This document shows positions 45,532 to 54,043 of a stretch of DNA of 64,000 nt, in pieces. The stretch covers positions 62,001-126,000 of the forward strand of contig NZ_JAAVUY010000006.1 in NCBI RefSeq assembly GCF_018449695.1, written 5' to 3'. The position numbers were made by a program, and so were the translations under genes. The stretch is from Bradyrhizobium sp. dw_411 (GTDB lineage Bacteria; Pseudomonadota; Alphaproteobacteria; Rhizobiales; Xanthobacteraceae). The notes beneath the pieces are model-generated. The model was not told the DNA's origin. It ran no database searches and saw only the letters and a list, made by a program, of their open reading frames with translations. Within the stretch, counting starts at the first letter, position 1; each line of letters begins with the position of its first letter.

Positions 45532-47106
45532 GTGGCCTCCCGCCAGCCAGTGCCGGTAGAATCAGCCCGCAGCACGGATGGCGTCCCTCTCGTCGCGCTC
45601 AATAATCTCGCAAAGGACTATCCCGGCGTGCGTGCGCTGCGGGGTGTCTCACTCGATCTTCGGCGAGGCGAGGTCCATGCACTCGTCGGCGAAAACGGCG
45701 CAGGCAAATCGACGTTGATCCGGATTCTGTCGGGCGACGTTCGGCCTGATGGTGGATCGATATCGATCGACGGCGAACCTGTCGTTTTCAATGGACCACG
45801 CGACGCGCGACAGCGCGGCATCGTGACGATCTTTCAGGAATTGATGATCGCGCCGGATCTGAGCGTCGCGGAAAATATCTTCCTCGGCAACGAGCCGGGC
45901 TCGCTGTTTTATTCTCGGGCGAAAGCCGAGCAAAAGGCTGCCGAGGTTCTGGGCTCCCTTGGTGTGGGGTCTCAAATGCGGCCATCCGAACTGGCCGGCA
46001 ATCTCTCAACGGCCCAGAGGCAGCTCATTGAAATTGCCCGTGCGCTGGTGCTGCGCGCCCCTGTCATCGTCATGGACGAGCCGACGGCGACCTTGTCGGA
46101 AAACGAAGCGGCGGCCTTGCGCCGGTTGATCGTCCGGATGAGGGCCGAAGGCACGTGTATTCTCTATGTGTCGCACCGGCTCGACGAAGTCATGGAAATT
46201 GCCGATCGCGTTACCGTGCTCCGCGGCGGGGAGCGCGTCGCGACGATGGATGCGTCGTCCATCGGCGGGACTTCCGAGCTGATCGGCCTGATGGTCGGGC
46301 GTCCGATCTCTGAACTTTTTCCGTCCCGCAACGAGAAAATCGGCGAGGTGGTCTTGAGCGTTTCAGGCCTCTGCCGGCACGGTGTCTTCGATGACATCAA
46401 TTTCAGCGTGCGCGCGGGAGAGGTGGTCGGCTTCGCCGGACTTGTCGGCGCCGGCCGAACGGAGGTCATGCGGGCCATCTTTGGCGCCGACGCGCTGGAG
46501 TCGGGCGAGATCCGCAAGGACGGCCATGCACTCACGATCCGCAATCCGCGAGACGCGATTGCCCAAGGCATCGCCTATCTGCCGGAAGACCGCAAAGACC
46601 AAGGCCTCGTGCTTTCGATGTCGGGCTCCGAGAACGTCGTCATGGCGTCGCTCGAACGATCGTGTTTCGCCGGCTTCGTCTCGGCTTCAGCGATCCGCAA
46701 AACAGCGGAGACGATCGGCGCCCGGCTGCAATTCAAAGGGCAACTCGACGCCCCGGCGGGAACGGCTTCGGGCGGCAATCAGCAAAAGCTGGTGATTGGC
46801 AAATCGATCCTGACCGGCGCACAAATACTGATCTTCGACGAACCGACGCGCGGCATTGACGTCGGCGCGAAAGCCGAAATCTACCGGCTTATTCATCTTC
46901 TGGCTGCGGAGGGCGCGGCCGTCATCATCGTCTCGTCCGAACTGCCTGAACTTATGGGCACCTGCCACCGAATCTACGTGATGTCAGACGGCCGCATCCG
47001 CGACGAACTCTCGCTTGCCGAATTCGACGAAAAGCGAATCCTGGCGGGTGCTTTCGCGGGGCACATGGTGCCGCGGGCAACTCCGCCTACGGTGACCGCG
47101 CCATGA
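45532..47106 (+). CDS. Ribose-type (CUT2) sugar ABC transporter ATPase
   Basis: This double-domain ATPase of 524 residues starts at a GTG. NBD1 has Walker A GENGAGKSTLIRIL near residue 53, LSTAQRQLIEIARALV as signature and Walker B IVMDEPTATLSE near residue 178. NBD2 has a degenerate Walker A, GLVGAGRTEVMRAIFG, then SGGNQQKLVIGKSI and LIFDEPTRGIDVGAKAE. This is the RbsA/MglA/XylG layout. Substrates in the family are pentoses, hexoses, polyols and nucleosides. It is 2 bases after the RidA-like stop and overlaps the permease start by 4 bases. Confidence 0.95.
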   Translation: MASRQPVPVESARSTDGVPLVALNNLAKDYPGVRALRGVSLDLRRGEVHALVGENGAGKSTLIRILSGDVRPDGGSISIDGEPVVFNGPRDARQRGIVTIFQELMIAPDLSVAENIFLGNEPGSLFYSRAKAEQKAAEVLGSLGVGSQMRPSELAGNLSTAQRQLIEIARALVLRAPVIVMDEPTATLSENEAAALRRLIVRMRAEGTCILYVSHRLDEVMEIADRVTVLRGGERVATMDASSIGGTSELIGLMVGRPISELFPSRNEKIGEVVLSVSGLCRHGVFDDINFSVRAGEVVGFAGLVGAGRTEVMRAIFGADALESGEIRKDGHALTIRNPRDAIAQGIAYLPEDRKDQGLVLSMSGSENVVMASLERSCFAGFVSASAIRKTAETIGARLQFKGQLDAPAGTASGGNQQKLVIGKSILTGAQILIFDEPTRGIDVGAKAEIYRLIHLLAAEGAAVIIVSSELPELMGTCHRIYVMSDGRIRDELSLAEFDEKRILAGAFAGHMVPRATPPTVTAP

Positions 47107-48116
47107 GCATCGGCATCTCCGAAAAAACTAGTGACGCGCCCAGCCAGGATAATGGCCGCTCCACGCCGGTGGCGTTCCTGCAGCGTTACGGGCGCGAGGT
47201 CGGACTGCCGGTCATCGTCATCGCGATGGCGATTTTCTTTTCATTCAATTCGGGCGTTTTTCTTTCGCTGTCGAATTTCAGGAATATCGGGGTGTCGGCG
47301 GCCGCGCTCGCTGCGGTATCCTTTGGTCAAACCTTCGCAATCCTGACGGCAGGTCTGGATCTTTCCGTCGGCGCGACCGTCGCTCTGGTGAGCATCGTCG
47401 GGGCACTGGTCATGCGTGACCATGGCGTCGCGGCGGGGCTTGCCGCGTCGCTCGGGGCCGGCGCTGCCGTCGGCCTCGTCAACGGAATCGTCATTACACG
47501 CTTCAAGGTTTTTCCGTTCATCGCAACCCTGGCGATGATGTCCATCGTGTCCGGCCTTGCGCTGAGCCTCAGCGGCGGCGTGGCGGTCACAGGCGTTCCG
47601 GAAGCCTTCTCCAGTTTGGCTTACGCGCGCGTCTTCGGCATTCCGATTCCGGTCGTTATCGCCCTCGCGGTGCTGGCCATCTGCATCGTCGTATTGCGCT
47701 ATACAAAATTGGGCCGGCGCATTTACGCGACCGGCGGCAATGAAGAAGCGGCGCGGCTTTCCGGTATTGCCATTGGCTCGGTCAAGGTTGCGGCTTACGT
47801 CCTGAGCGGCGTCTGCGCCTCGGTCGGCTCTCTCATTCTGACGGCGCGTGTCGCATCGGGACAGCCTTCGCTCGGCGCGACGCTTCCTCTGGAATCGGTC
47901 GCGGCTGTCGTTCTCGGCGGTGTTTCCTTGTTCGGCGGGCGTGGTTCGGTGGTCGGTGTCGCCTTCGGTGTGCTGTTCATCAGCATCCTCTCGAATGGTC
48001 TCAACCTGCTGAACGTCCCGTCTTACACGCAGATGATGGTGATCGGCGGCGCGCTGATCCTCGCCGTGTCTCTCGATCAAACCTTCATTGGCTCCCGACT
48101 AGGCAAACGAAGTTGA
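47103..48116 (+). CDS. Ribose-type ABC transporter permease
   Basis: The 337-residue RbsC-like permease has about eight to ten hydrophobic segments. The family signature FAILTAGLDLSVGATVALVS lies near residue 80, NGIVITRFKVFPFIATLAMM near residue 128, and YATGGNEEAARLSGI near residue 208. It forms the membrane channel with the preceding ATPase, with which it overlaps by 4 bases (ATGA). Confidence 0.95.
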   Translation: MSIGISEKTSDAPSQDNGRSTPVAFLQRYGREVGLPVIVIAMAIFFSFNSGVFLSLSNFRNIGVSAAALAAVSFGQTFAILTAGLDLSVGATVALVSIVGALVMRDHGVAAGLAASLGAGAAVGLVNGIVITRFKVFPFIATLAMMSIVSGLALSLSGGVAVTGVPEAFSSLAYARVFGIPIPVVIALAVLAICIVVLRYTKLGRRIYATGGNEEAARLSGIAIGSVKVAAYVLSGVCASVGSLILTARVASGQPSLGATLPLESVAAVVLGGVSLFGGRGSVVGVAFGVLFISILSNGLNLLNVPSYTQMMVIGGALILAVSLDQTFIGSRLGKRS

Positions 48117-48153
48117 TGCATCCTTCACATTGAACGCAAACAGGAGAACTCAC

Positions 48154-49146
48154 ATGCAGTCCCGCTTACTTTCCGAGAGCTTGCTTCCCAAAACCCGTCT
48201 GGCGGTATTGGCCGCCGCAGGCTTGCTGGCCCTCCTGGCCGCAAATCCGGCCTCCGCCGCCGAGAAGATCGGCGTGTCGATGCCCAACATCAAGGGTCCC
48301 TGGTTCACGCCCGTGCTCTACGGGATTTCGGACGAGGCGAAGAAACTCGGCTACGACGTCACCATCCAGGATGCCGGCGGATACGCCAACGTCGACAAGC
48401 AGGTCAGCCAGTTCTCCAATCTTGTCGTGCAGAAAGTCGCGGCCATCCTGATCGACCCGGCCAATCCGGCCTCCTTCAACGGAGCGGCGAGAGAGGCGAA
48501 AGCCGAGAAAATTCCGGTGATCGGCGCCGGCAGCCCGATCGTGGCGAGCGATGTCGAAGCCGACGCGGCCGCGTCGTCAAGTCACTGCAACATTGGTCAC
48601 GAACTTGCCAAGGGGGCCAAGATCCTGCTGCCGAACGGCGGCACCATCGCTGTGCTCGCCGGACCCGCTGGCGCGTTCTGGGCCTCCGATCGCCTTCGTT
48701 GCTTCAAGGAGGATATGGCCGGCGGCAATATCAAGATCGTCGCCGAACAGACCAGCGAACAGGACCCCGCCATTGCGCTGTCGCTGGCCAGCGACTTCCT
48801 GCAGCGGTTTCCGCAGGTTGATATGCTGTATGGCGCCGATGATACATACGGCGTCGGTGCGGCGCGCGCGGCACAAGGCGCGCAAAAATGCGGCAAGGTG
48901 AAAGTGCTGTTCGCGGTTCTGGGCGAGGCCGCCGAAGAAATGATGCGGGCCGGCTGCGCGGATTACGTCGTGGCGCAGCAACCCGTGATGATCGGCCGCT
49001 CAGCCGTCCAGATGATGGATGCGCTCGTCAAGGGCAAGCCGCTCCCCGTCAAGAAAATCGAAGTGCCGCTGGTGCCCGTGACCATGGCGAACCTGAACTC
49101 GATCGACAAAACCGGCATGCAGGCGCCCAAGGGTTGGACGCCGTAA
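48154..49146 (+). CDS. RbsB-like periplasmic substrate-binding protein
   Basis: The product has 330 residues from the ATG at 48154, preceded by AGGAGAA. The signal peptide has the core LAVLAAAGLLALLAANPASA with cleavage near residue 37. The type I periplasmic-binding fold follows: KIGVSMPNIKGPWFTPVLYG near residue 39 and AAILIDPANPASFNGAAREA near residue 100, with DMLYGADDTYGVGAARAAQG near residue 225. Four Cys are visible in the mature part (SHCNIG, LRCFKE, QKCGKV, AGCADY), more than in RbsB. Tandem repeats cover its stop codon. The ligand is unknown. Confidence 0.93.
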   Translation: MQSRLLSESLLPKTRLAVLAAAGLLALLAANPASAAEKIGVSMPNIKGPWFTPVLYGISDEAKKLGYDVTIQDAGGYANVDKQVSQFSNLVVQKVAAILIDPANPASFNGAAREAKAEKIPVIGAGSPIVASDVEADAAASSSHCNIGHELAKGAKILLPNGGTIAVLAGPAGAFWASDRLRCFKEDMAGGNIKIVAEQTSEQDPAIALSLASDFLQRFPQVDMLYGADDTYGVGAARAAQGAQKCGKVKVLFAVLGEAAEEMMRAGCADYVVAQQPVMIGRSAVQMMDALVKGKPLPVKKIEVPLVPVTMANLNSIDKTGMQAPKGWTP

Positions 49147-49178
49147 AGGGTTGGACCCCGTAAAGGGTAGGACCCCGT
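49128..49178. repeat. 17-bp tandem repeat, three copies
   Basis: CAAGGGTTGGACGCCGT (49128-49144), AAAGGGTTGGACCCCGT (49145-49161) and AAAGGGTAGGACCCCGT (49162-49178). The first unit encodes the end of the binding protein (KGWTP) and the stop. This is a small local expansion at a gene end, as at 5645-5712. Confidence 0.9.
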
Positions 49179-49245
49179 AGCACGCCGTCACACGCACTCC
49201 CGCGCCGTTCGTGCCGCGGGAGTGCCAGTCCGCAGGGTGAACATC

Positions 49246-49407
49246 ATGACAACGACCAAGATCAAGCTACGTCTCAATCAACAGCAACTAGAGCTGATCG
49301 ACGACACGGTCAGGGCCGGTGAGAGCAACAGTCGCGAGTATCTTGTCCGCCGTGCCTTGCACGAATTCGCCAAAGCCAACCTTCCGCAGCCAGAGAAAGA
49401 CAGATGA
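49246..49407 (+). CDS. Small ribbon-helix-helix-like protein (53 aa)
   Basis: The ATG at 49246 gives MTTTKIKLRLNQQQLELIDD, then TVRAGESNSREYLVRRALHE and a short tail. The pattern strand, helix, turn, helix is that of MetJ/Arc/CopG-type RHH DNA-binding proteins. It overlaps the DUF1989 start by 4 bases (ATGA), so the two are coupled. A role as regulator of the island is plausible; the alternative is a stable accessory subunit of the DUF1989 enzyme. Confidence 0.7.
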   Translation: MTTTKIKLRLNQQQLELIDDTVRAGESNSREYLVRRALHEFAKANLPQPEKDR

Positions 49408-50333
49408 CATCGTCCGATCGCAAACTACTTTACGAGCACATCATCCAGCCCGGAACGGGCAAGGCGCTGGAAATGCGGCGCGGGCAGATTCTGCGGATTG
49501 CTCAAACCAGCGGCCGGCAATGCGCTGACTTCAACTGTTTCAACCTGCACGACTACAAGGAATTCTTCCACACCGGCCGGACGCGCCATCTTCATGGCCT
49601 GCATCCGACCAAGGGCGATTTCCTGTGGTCGGCGCCGCCGCGCGAGCGCCCGATGATGGCGATCATTGAGGACACAGTCGGCACCAACGACGTTCTCTAT
49701 CCGCGCTGCAGCGCATTTCTGTTTGAGTATCAGTATGGTCTGCCGGTGCACACGAATTGTCACGATATCCAGGCCGAAGCGCAGCGCGAATACGGGTTGA
49801 CTCCGGACGATGTGCACGACTCGTTCAATTTCTTCATGCACACCGGTGTCGGTCAGGATGGCCACCCCTTCATCGCGAAAAACACCGCGGGACCGGGGGA
49901 CTATGTCGAGCTACTGGCGATGATCGACGTGCTTGCAGTGCCCAATGTCTGCGGCGCGGACGTCATGATGACCAGCGATTTCGAGCTCAAGCCGCTGAAG
50001 CTGAGCGTTTATGAAGGTACGGAAGTGGACTGGGCCCGTGTCACCGAACCACCGAAAATGCGCAATCAGCGCAACCCGCTTCATTTCAAGGTCAAGAATA
50101 TCAAGGCGGATCGCGAGCTTTACAAGGATGGCGCCTACACGCCTGACTTCACCAACGTGCCGATTCAGATCGCCGATCTCGAGGTTGAACTAAGCGGCGA
50201 AGAGATGGGCTTGCTCTCCGAACTCGTCAAAACCGGTAAGTATGGCAACACCGATGCCGATGTACTGCGGTATGTGTTCTTTACATGGTGGATCGGCGAG
50301 TTCATGCGCGGCCCCAAGCACGTCCCGAAGTAG
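49404..50333 (+). CDS. DUF1989 (urea-carboxylase-associated family) protein
   Basis: The 309-residue product has DUF1989 features: RIAQTSGRQCADFNCFNLHD near residue 31, THCHDIQ-type Cys/His in LPVHTNCHDIQAEA near residue 113, and AVPNVCGADVMMTSDFELKP near residue 172. The paired Cys and His suggest metal binding. DUF1989 proteins occur with urea carboxylase and in guanidine-derived carboxyguanidine deiminase. Here no urea carboxylase or allophanate hydrolase is adjacent, so it probably acts on another carbamoyl or amidino compound imported by the ABC system. It is coupled to the RHH-like gene. Confidence 0.88.
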   Translation: MTSSDRKLLYEHIIQPGTGKALEMRRGQILRIAQTSGRQCADFNCFNLHDYKEFFHTGRTRHLHGLHPTKGDFLWSAPPRERPMMAIIEDTVGTNDVLYPRCSAFLFEYQYGLPVHTNCHDIQAEAQREYGLTPDDVHDSFNFFMHTGVGQDGHPFIAKNTAGPGDYVELLAMIDVLAVPNVCGADVMMTSDFELKPLKLSVYEGTEVDWARVTEPPKMRNQRNPLHFKVKNIKADRELYKDGAYTPDFTNVPIQIADLEVELSGEEMGLLSELVKTGKYGNTDADVLRYVFFTWWIGEFMRGPKHVPK

Positions 50334-50494
50334 TGAAACGGATGCAAAGACCAGCTTCGCCGGGAACGGTGGCGGAAACGGGCGTCGCGGCTGCGCAAAC
50401 GGAAAAGTGCAGCGACGCTGACATCAAAGTTCGTTGGGATATGTGAGTCCGCTGATGTGTGCATCGAGGCGGATTCAACCTATAGAAGCGGCAA

Positions 50495-50539
50495 GGACGG
50501 CTCGCGATGGCGCCGATACGATTCGTGCGTGAGCCGTCC
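50495..50539. terminator. Inverted repeat between the DUF1989 and XRE genes
   Basis: GGACGGCTC (50495-50503) and GAGCCGTCC (50531-50539) pair around 27 bases. No T-tract follows. It may be a terminator-like hairpin or regulator site 32 bases before the XRE ATG. The rest of 50334-50571 shows no gene. Confidence 0.35.
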
Positions 50540-50571
50540 GCCTGCCATGCGCCGTTTATGGGAAGCAAGGA

Positions 50572-51204
50572 ATGACCGCCGCAGTACAGAAGAAATCCAA
50601 GCCGGTGTCCGGGCCACTGCCCAAATCGGCCTCCAAGCCAATGCAGGCCCTCGAGAGCCGCGTCGGCCTCAAAATGCGGCATACGCGTTTGCTCAAGGGG
50701 CTGACGCTGAAAAAACTCGCCGATCTTGCCGAGTGTTCGGAATCGCTTTTGTCCCGGATCGAGAACGGCAGCGCCAACCCGTCCATCAAGACGATGCACC
50801 GCGTCGCACTGGCGCTCGAAATGCCCGTATCGGGATTGTTTCAGGAGGGCGGCGACGCAGATTCAAGCGTCGTGCTCCGTCAAGGCGAACGTCCGACGGT
50901 CCAGGCCGGACAAGGCAAGGGGCACAGACTTGAGGCACTGATACCGAGCCGCCGGGGAAATCTGCTTTCGGGCTACATCAACGATATCGAACCGGGCAGC
51001 GGCAGCGAAGGTGTCATTTCGCACGAAGGCGAAGAGTTCGGATATGTTCTGGATGGCGAGATCGAACTGATCGTCGACGAGAAAAAATATCAGTTGCGCC
51101 CCGGGGACAGCTTCTATTTCCGGTCGGAAAGGCCGCATTCCTACACCAATAACCGCAAGAAGATCGCGCGCATTCTCTGGCTGAACACGCCCCCGACATT
51201 CTAG
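50572..51204 (+). CDS. XRE-family regulator with C-terminal cupin
   Basis: The product has 210 residues. An N-terminal helix-turn-helix reads KMRHTRLLKGLTLKKLADLA near residue 35 and SESLLSRIENGSANPSIKTM near residue 57. The C-terminal cupin holds SHEGEEFGYVLDGEIELIVD near residue 150 and LRPGDSFYFRSERPHSYTNN near residue 175. Regulators of this type sense small catabolic ligands such as amines or purine products with the cupin. It sits within the island and is the best candidate for control of the RidA/ABC/DUF1989 genes. Confidence 0.92.
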   Translation: MTAAVQKKSKPVSGPLPKSASKPMQALESRVGLKMRHTRLLKGLTLKKLADLAECSESLLSRIENGSANPSIKTMHRVALALEMPVSGLFQEGGDADSSVVLRQGERPTVQAGQGKGHRLEALIPSRRGNLLSGYINDIEPGSGSEGVISHEGEEFGYVLDGEIELIVDEKKYQLRPGDSFYFRSERPHSYTNNRKKIARILWLNTPPTF

Positions 51205-51262
51205 GCCGCTGGACAGCTTGCCGGCTCTCGATCTATGCAACGGACTGAAGGAGAGGACGACG

Positions 51263-51667
51263 TTGGACAAACAATTCATTCACCCGCCGGAGCTGTTCAA
51301 GCATCCGGCCTACAGCCGCGTCGTCACCGTCGCGGGCCCCAGCAAGATGATCTTTATTGCGGGGCAAACGGCGTCGGACGAAAACTACAAGCCGATGTTC
51401 GTCGGCGACCTGCGCGGCCAGTACGGTCGCGTCATGGAGGCGCTGACGATCCAGTTAAAAGCGGCCGGCGCGACCTGGGACGATGTGGTTTTTCGCCGCC
51501 TTTACGTACTCGACATGGATGCATTTATCAAAATCCAGACCGATCCGACGATGACATTTCCATGGCACCCGGATCGCCCACCGCCGAGCACCCTTGTCGG
51601 CGTGACGCGCCTATCGCATCCTGATTTTCTGATCGAGATCGACCTGTACGCCGTGACCGGCGGTTAA
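51263..51667 (+). CDS. Second RidA-family protein, TTG start, no canonical Arg
   Basis: About 134 residues from the TTG at 51263, which has GGAGAGG 8 bases upstream (an in-frame start at 51218 is possible). The RidA core is SKMIFIAGQTASDENYKPMF near residue 27, with the ending FLIEIDLYAVTGG. The position of the catalytic Arg reads RPPPSTLVGVTRL, Pro instead of Arg. As in the first RidA-like gene, the imine-deaminase residue is thus missing. It closes the island, just before the convergent mutY end. Confidence 0.88.
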   Translation: MDKQFIHPPELFKHPAYSRVVTVAGPSKMIFIAGQTASDENYKPMFVGDLRGQYGRVMEALTIQLKAAGATWDDVVFRRLYVLDMDAFIKIQTDPTMTFPWHPDRPPPSTLVGVTRLSHPDFLIEIDLYAVTGG

Positions 51668-51699
51668 GACTCCATACAGACGCGGACGAAGGTCCGAGT

Positions 51700-52797
51700 T
51701 CAGTCACCAAGCCCATGCGCGATCGCTTTGCGCATGACGTTCGGCAACGCTTCATCCGCAAGCGTCGCAATCGGCACCCAGCGCATTCCCTCCGGGGCGC
51801 GGGTACGGGCGGGCACGTTCGCGGTGTAGATCACAAGCTGCAGCGGAAAATGTGTAAAGACGTGAGTCACAACACCCGCCTTGCGGTGCCAGCGCGTGAC
51901 GCCTTTCAATTCAGGCGCCTGCTGCAGGGCTGCCTCGTCTTCCTGCGCGGCCAGCCAGCTAGAATTAGGCACTTCCGTCATGCCGCCAAGCAGGCCTTTT
52001 TCGGGACGGCTGCGAACCAAAAGCTCGTGGCCACGCGTCACCACGAACGCCGCGCCGCAACGCAACTCGCCTGATTTCTTCGGCGCCTTGCGCGGAAAGG
52101 CTTCCTGATCGCCGCGGATACGCGCGGCGCAGCCGTCGTTCAGAGGACAGAGCGCACAGGCCGGCTTCTTCGGCGTGCAGATCGAGGAACCCAGATCCAT
52201 CAGCGCCTGAGCACTATCCCCGGCGCGTGATGGCCCCAACAAAGTCGCCGCCAATTGCTGGATCAGCGGCTTGGCCTGCGGCAACGATTCCTCGACCGCG
52301 AATAGCCGCGACACCACGCGCTCGATATTGCCATCGACCGGCATGGTCCGGCGGTCGAACGCAATCGCAGCAATCGCCGCCGCGGTATACGGCCCGATTC
52401 CCGGCAGCGTGCGCAGGCCTTTCTCGGTGTCCGGAAAGACGCCGCCGTGATCGCGCAGCACTGCGACGGCGCAGGCGTGCAGATTACGCGCGCGCGAATA
52501 ATAGCCGAGCCCGGCCCACATCCGCAGCACATCGTCGAGCGACGCGCGGCCGAGTGCCCCGACGTCCGGCCAGCGCGCCATGAACTTCTCGAAATAGGGC
52601 CCGACGGTCTTGACGCCGGTCTGCTGCAGCATGATTTCCGACAGCCAGACCGCATAGGGATCGGCGCGATCGCCCTGTAGCGGCCGCCACGGCAGCCGGC
52701 GTCGATGCCGGTCATACCAGTCGAGCAGCAGCGCCGGACGGGCGGCGGCTTCGATAACAACCGGCTTCTGTTTCTTGTTTGCTGAGGATGAGGCCAC
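51700..52797 (-). CDS. mutY: Adenine DNA glycosylase
   Basis: MutY removes adenine mispaired with 8-oxoguanine. The 365-residue product has [20 protein letters not shown] near residue 53 with the catalytic Glu region, the helix-hairpin-helix [20 protein letters not shown] near residue 130, the catalytic Asp in [14 protein letters not shown] near residue 152, and the 4Fe-4S ligands in [18 protein letters not shown] near residue 207. The C-terminal MutT-like domain recognises 8-oxoG. Its last 52 codons occur again in diverged form at 44771-44927. Confidence 0.96.
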   Translation of the reverse strand: MASSSANKKQKPVVIEAAARPALLLDWYDRHRRRLPWRPLQGDRADPYAVWLSEIMLQQTGVKTVGPYFEKFMARWPDVGALGRASLDDVLRMWAGLGYYSRARNLHACAVAVLRDHGGVFPDTEKGLRTLPGIGPYTAAAIAAIAFDRRTMPVDGNIERVVSRLFAVEESLPQAKPLIQQLAATLLGPSRAGDSAQALMDLGSSICTPKKPACALCPLNDGCAARIRGDQEAFPRKAPKKSGELRCGAAFVVTRGHELLVRSRPEKGLLGGMTEVPNSSWLAAQEDEAALQQAPELKGVTRWHRKAGVVTHVFTHFPLQLVIYTANVPARTRAPEGMRWVPIATLADEALPNVMRKAIAHGLGD

Positions 52798-52887
52798 GAC
52801 TCATTTTAGGTTCAGAATTGGACAATGGCCAGCGATCCAGATGTCCCGCGGGATTGCAACCCATAACGCGCCGCGTTATGGTCAGCC

Positions 52888-53096
52888 ATGATCCGGGGCT
52901 TTGCCGATTCCGAAGCAGAATTGATCTGGTCCGGACGCTGGGAGATCTTCGTGTCCCGCCCGGCAATCGTCTTGAGGCCCTCCGCGCGGATCGTCAGGGG
53001 CAGCATTCGATCCGGATCAATGACCAATGGCGCATCTGCTTTATCTGGGATGAGGGAGGACCGTCGCATGTCGAAATCGTCGACTATCACGTCTAG
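52888..53096 (+). pseudogene. higB: higB toxin gene with internal deletion and frameshift
   Basis: The frame at the ATG 52888 starts [16 protein letters not shown], the HigB/RelE N-terminus. The rest of HigB continues in another frame: [20 protein letters not shown], then [20 protein letters not shown] and ending VEIVDYHV at the TAG 53094-53096. The expected 20-25 residues between these parts are absent. Full HigB of this kind has about 93 residues. The toxin is therefore probably inactive while the antitoxin stays intact. Confidence 0.85.
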
Positions 53097-53388
53097 AAGT
53101 GGGCAACTCCAGAACCCGCATCCCGGCGAAATCCTGCTTGAAGAGTTCCTTAAACCGATGGGCCTCAGCCAGAACGCATTGGCGCGGGCGGTCCATGTCG
53201 CGCCGCGCCGTATCAACGAAATCGTGCTCGGCAAACGGGATGTCACGGCCGATACCGACCTGCGGCTCGCCCGCTATTTCGGTATGTCGGAGGGGTTCTT
53301 TCTCGGGCTGCAAATGGACTTTGATCTGATGCAACGGCGCCGCGAGATCGACCGCGATCTCAAAACCATCCGGCCGCGCGCCGCATAG
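53068..53388 (+). CDS. higA: HigA-type antitoxin
   Basis: About 106 residues from the ATG at 53068, preceded by GGGAGGA; the start lies inside the higB remnant. It has the HigA pattern: [20 protein letters not shown] near residue 19, [20 protein letters not shown] near residue 45 as recognition helix, and [20 protein letters not shown] near residue 66. HigA normally neutralises HigB and represses the pair. With its toxin disrupted it may act only as a repressor or as an orphan antitoxin. Confidence 0.92.
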   Translation: MSKSSTITSRSGQLQNPHPGEILLEEFLKPMGLSQNALARAVHVAPRRINEIVLGKRDVTADTDLRLARYFGMSEGFFLGLQMDFDLMQRRREIDRDLKTIRPRAA

Positions 53389-53425
53389 GCATGTCTCCGG
53401 GCAACGACCGATGCTATAAGCCATC

Positions 53426-53905
53426 ATGCCCAAACCCGGTCCGATCAGCGCCAAGCCGCTTTCCGTCCTGCTCAGCGACGTGTTTTCCGACGCCTATGCC
53501 CGGCAGGGATTTGCGGCCCGTGAACTGGTCACACGCTGGACGGAAATCGCCGGCCCCGAAATCGCCGTGCATGCCGAGCCATTGAAGATCCAGTGGCCGC
53601 GGCCGGTGGAGGGGCAGCCGCAGGAACCGGCCACGCTGGTGCTGCGGGTGGACGGCCCGATGGCGCTGGAAATCCAGCACGGTTCCGATGTGATCCTGCA
53701 GCGCGTCAACCGCTTCTTCGGGTGGAACGCGGTCGGCCGGCTGGCGCTGCGCCAGGCGCCGCTGGCGCGCCGGAAAACGCCGAAAGCGCCTGCCGCACCC
53801 GACGCCAAAGCCGTGGCAGAGGTGGCAAAAACCCTGACCTCGATCGAGGACGAGGAGTTGCGGGCCGCGCTGGCCCGGCTTGGCGCCTCGATCAAGCGAA
53901 ATTGA
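53426..53905 (+). CDS. DUF721 (DciA-like) protein
   Basis: The 159-residue product has the DUF721 pattern: PLSVLLSDVFSDAYARQGFA near residue 13, LVTRWTEIAGPEIAVHAEPL near residue 35, and LVLRVDGPMALEIQHGSDVI near residue 69, followed by INRFFGWNAVGRLAL-like strands. DUF721 includes DciA, the ancestral loader/operator of the replicative helicase DnaB. The C-terminal Lys/Ala-rich part is unstructured. It is followed by dsbA-like and smc genes. Confidence 0.85.
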   Translation: MPKPGPISAKPLSVLLSDVFSDAYARQGFAARELVTRWTEIAGPEIAVHAEPLKIQWPRPVEGQPQEPATLVLRVDGPMALEIQHGSDVILQRVNRFFGWNAVGRLALRQAPLARRKTPKAPAAPDAKAVAEVAKTLTSIEDEELRAALARLGASIKRN

Positions 53906-54043
53906 GCCTATCTACAGGCTCGGCGGCCGTGGCCTGCCATTGCCACAATTGAGGTTTCAAGTTAGCCAACTGCATTACAACCGTTATTGGCAATATCTCC
54001 CTTGGGCTTTTCGGGCGTGAACGCGCCAATTCAGGAGCAGACC

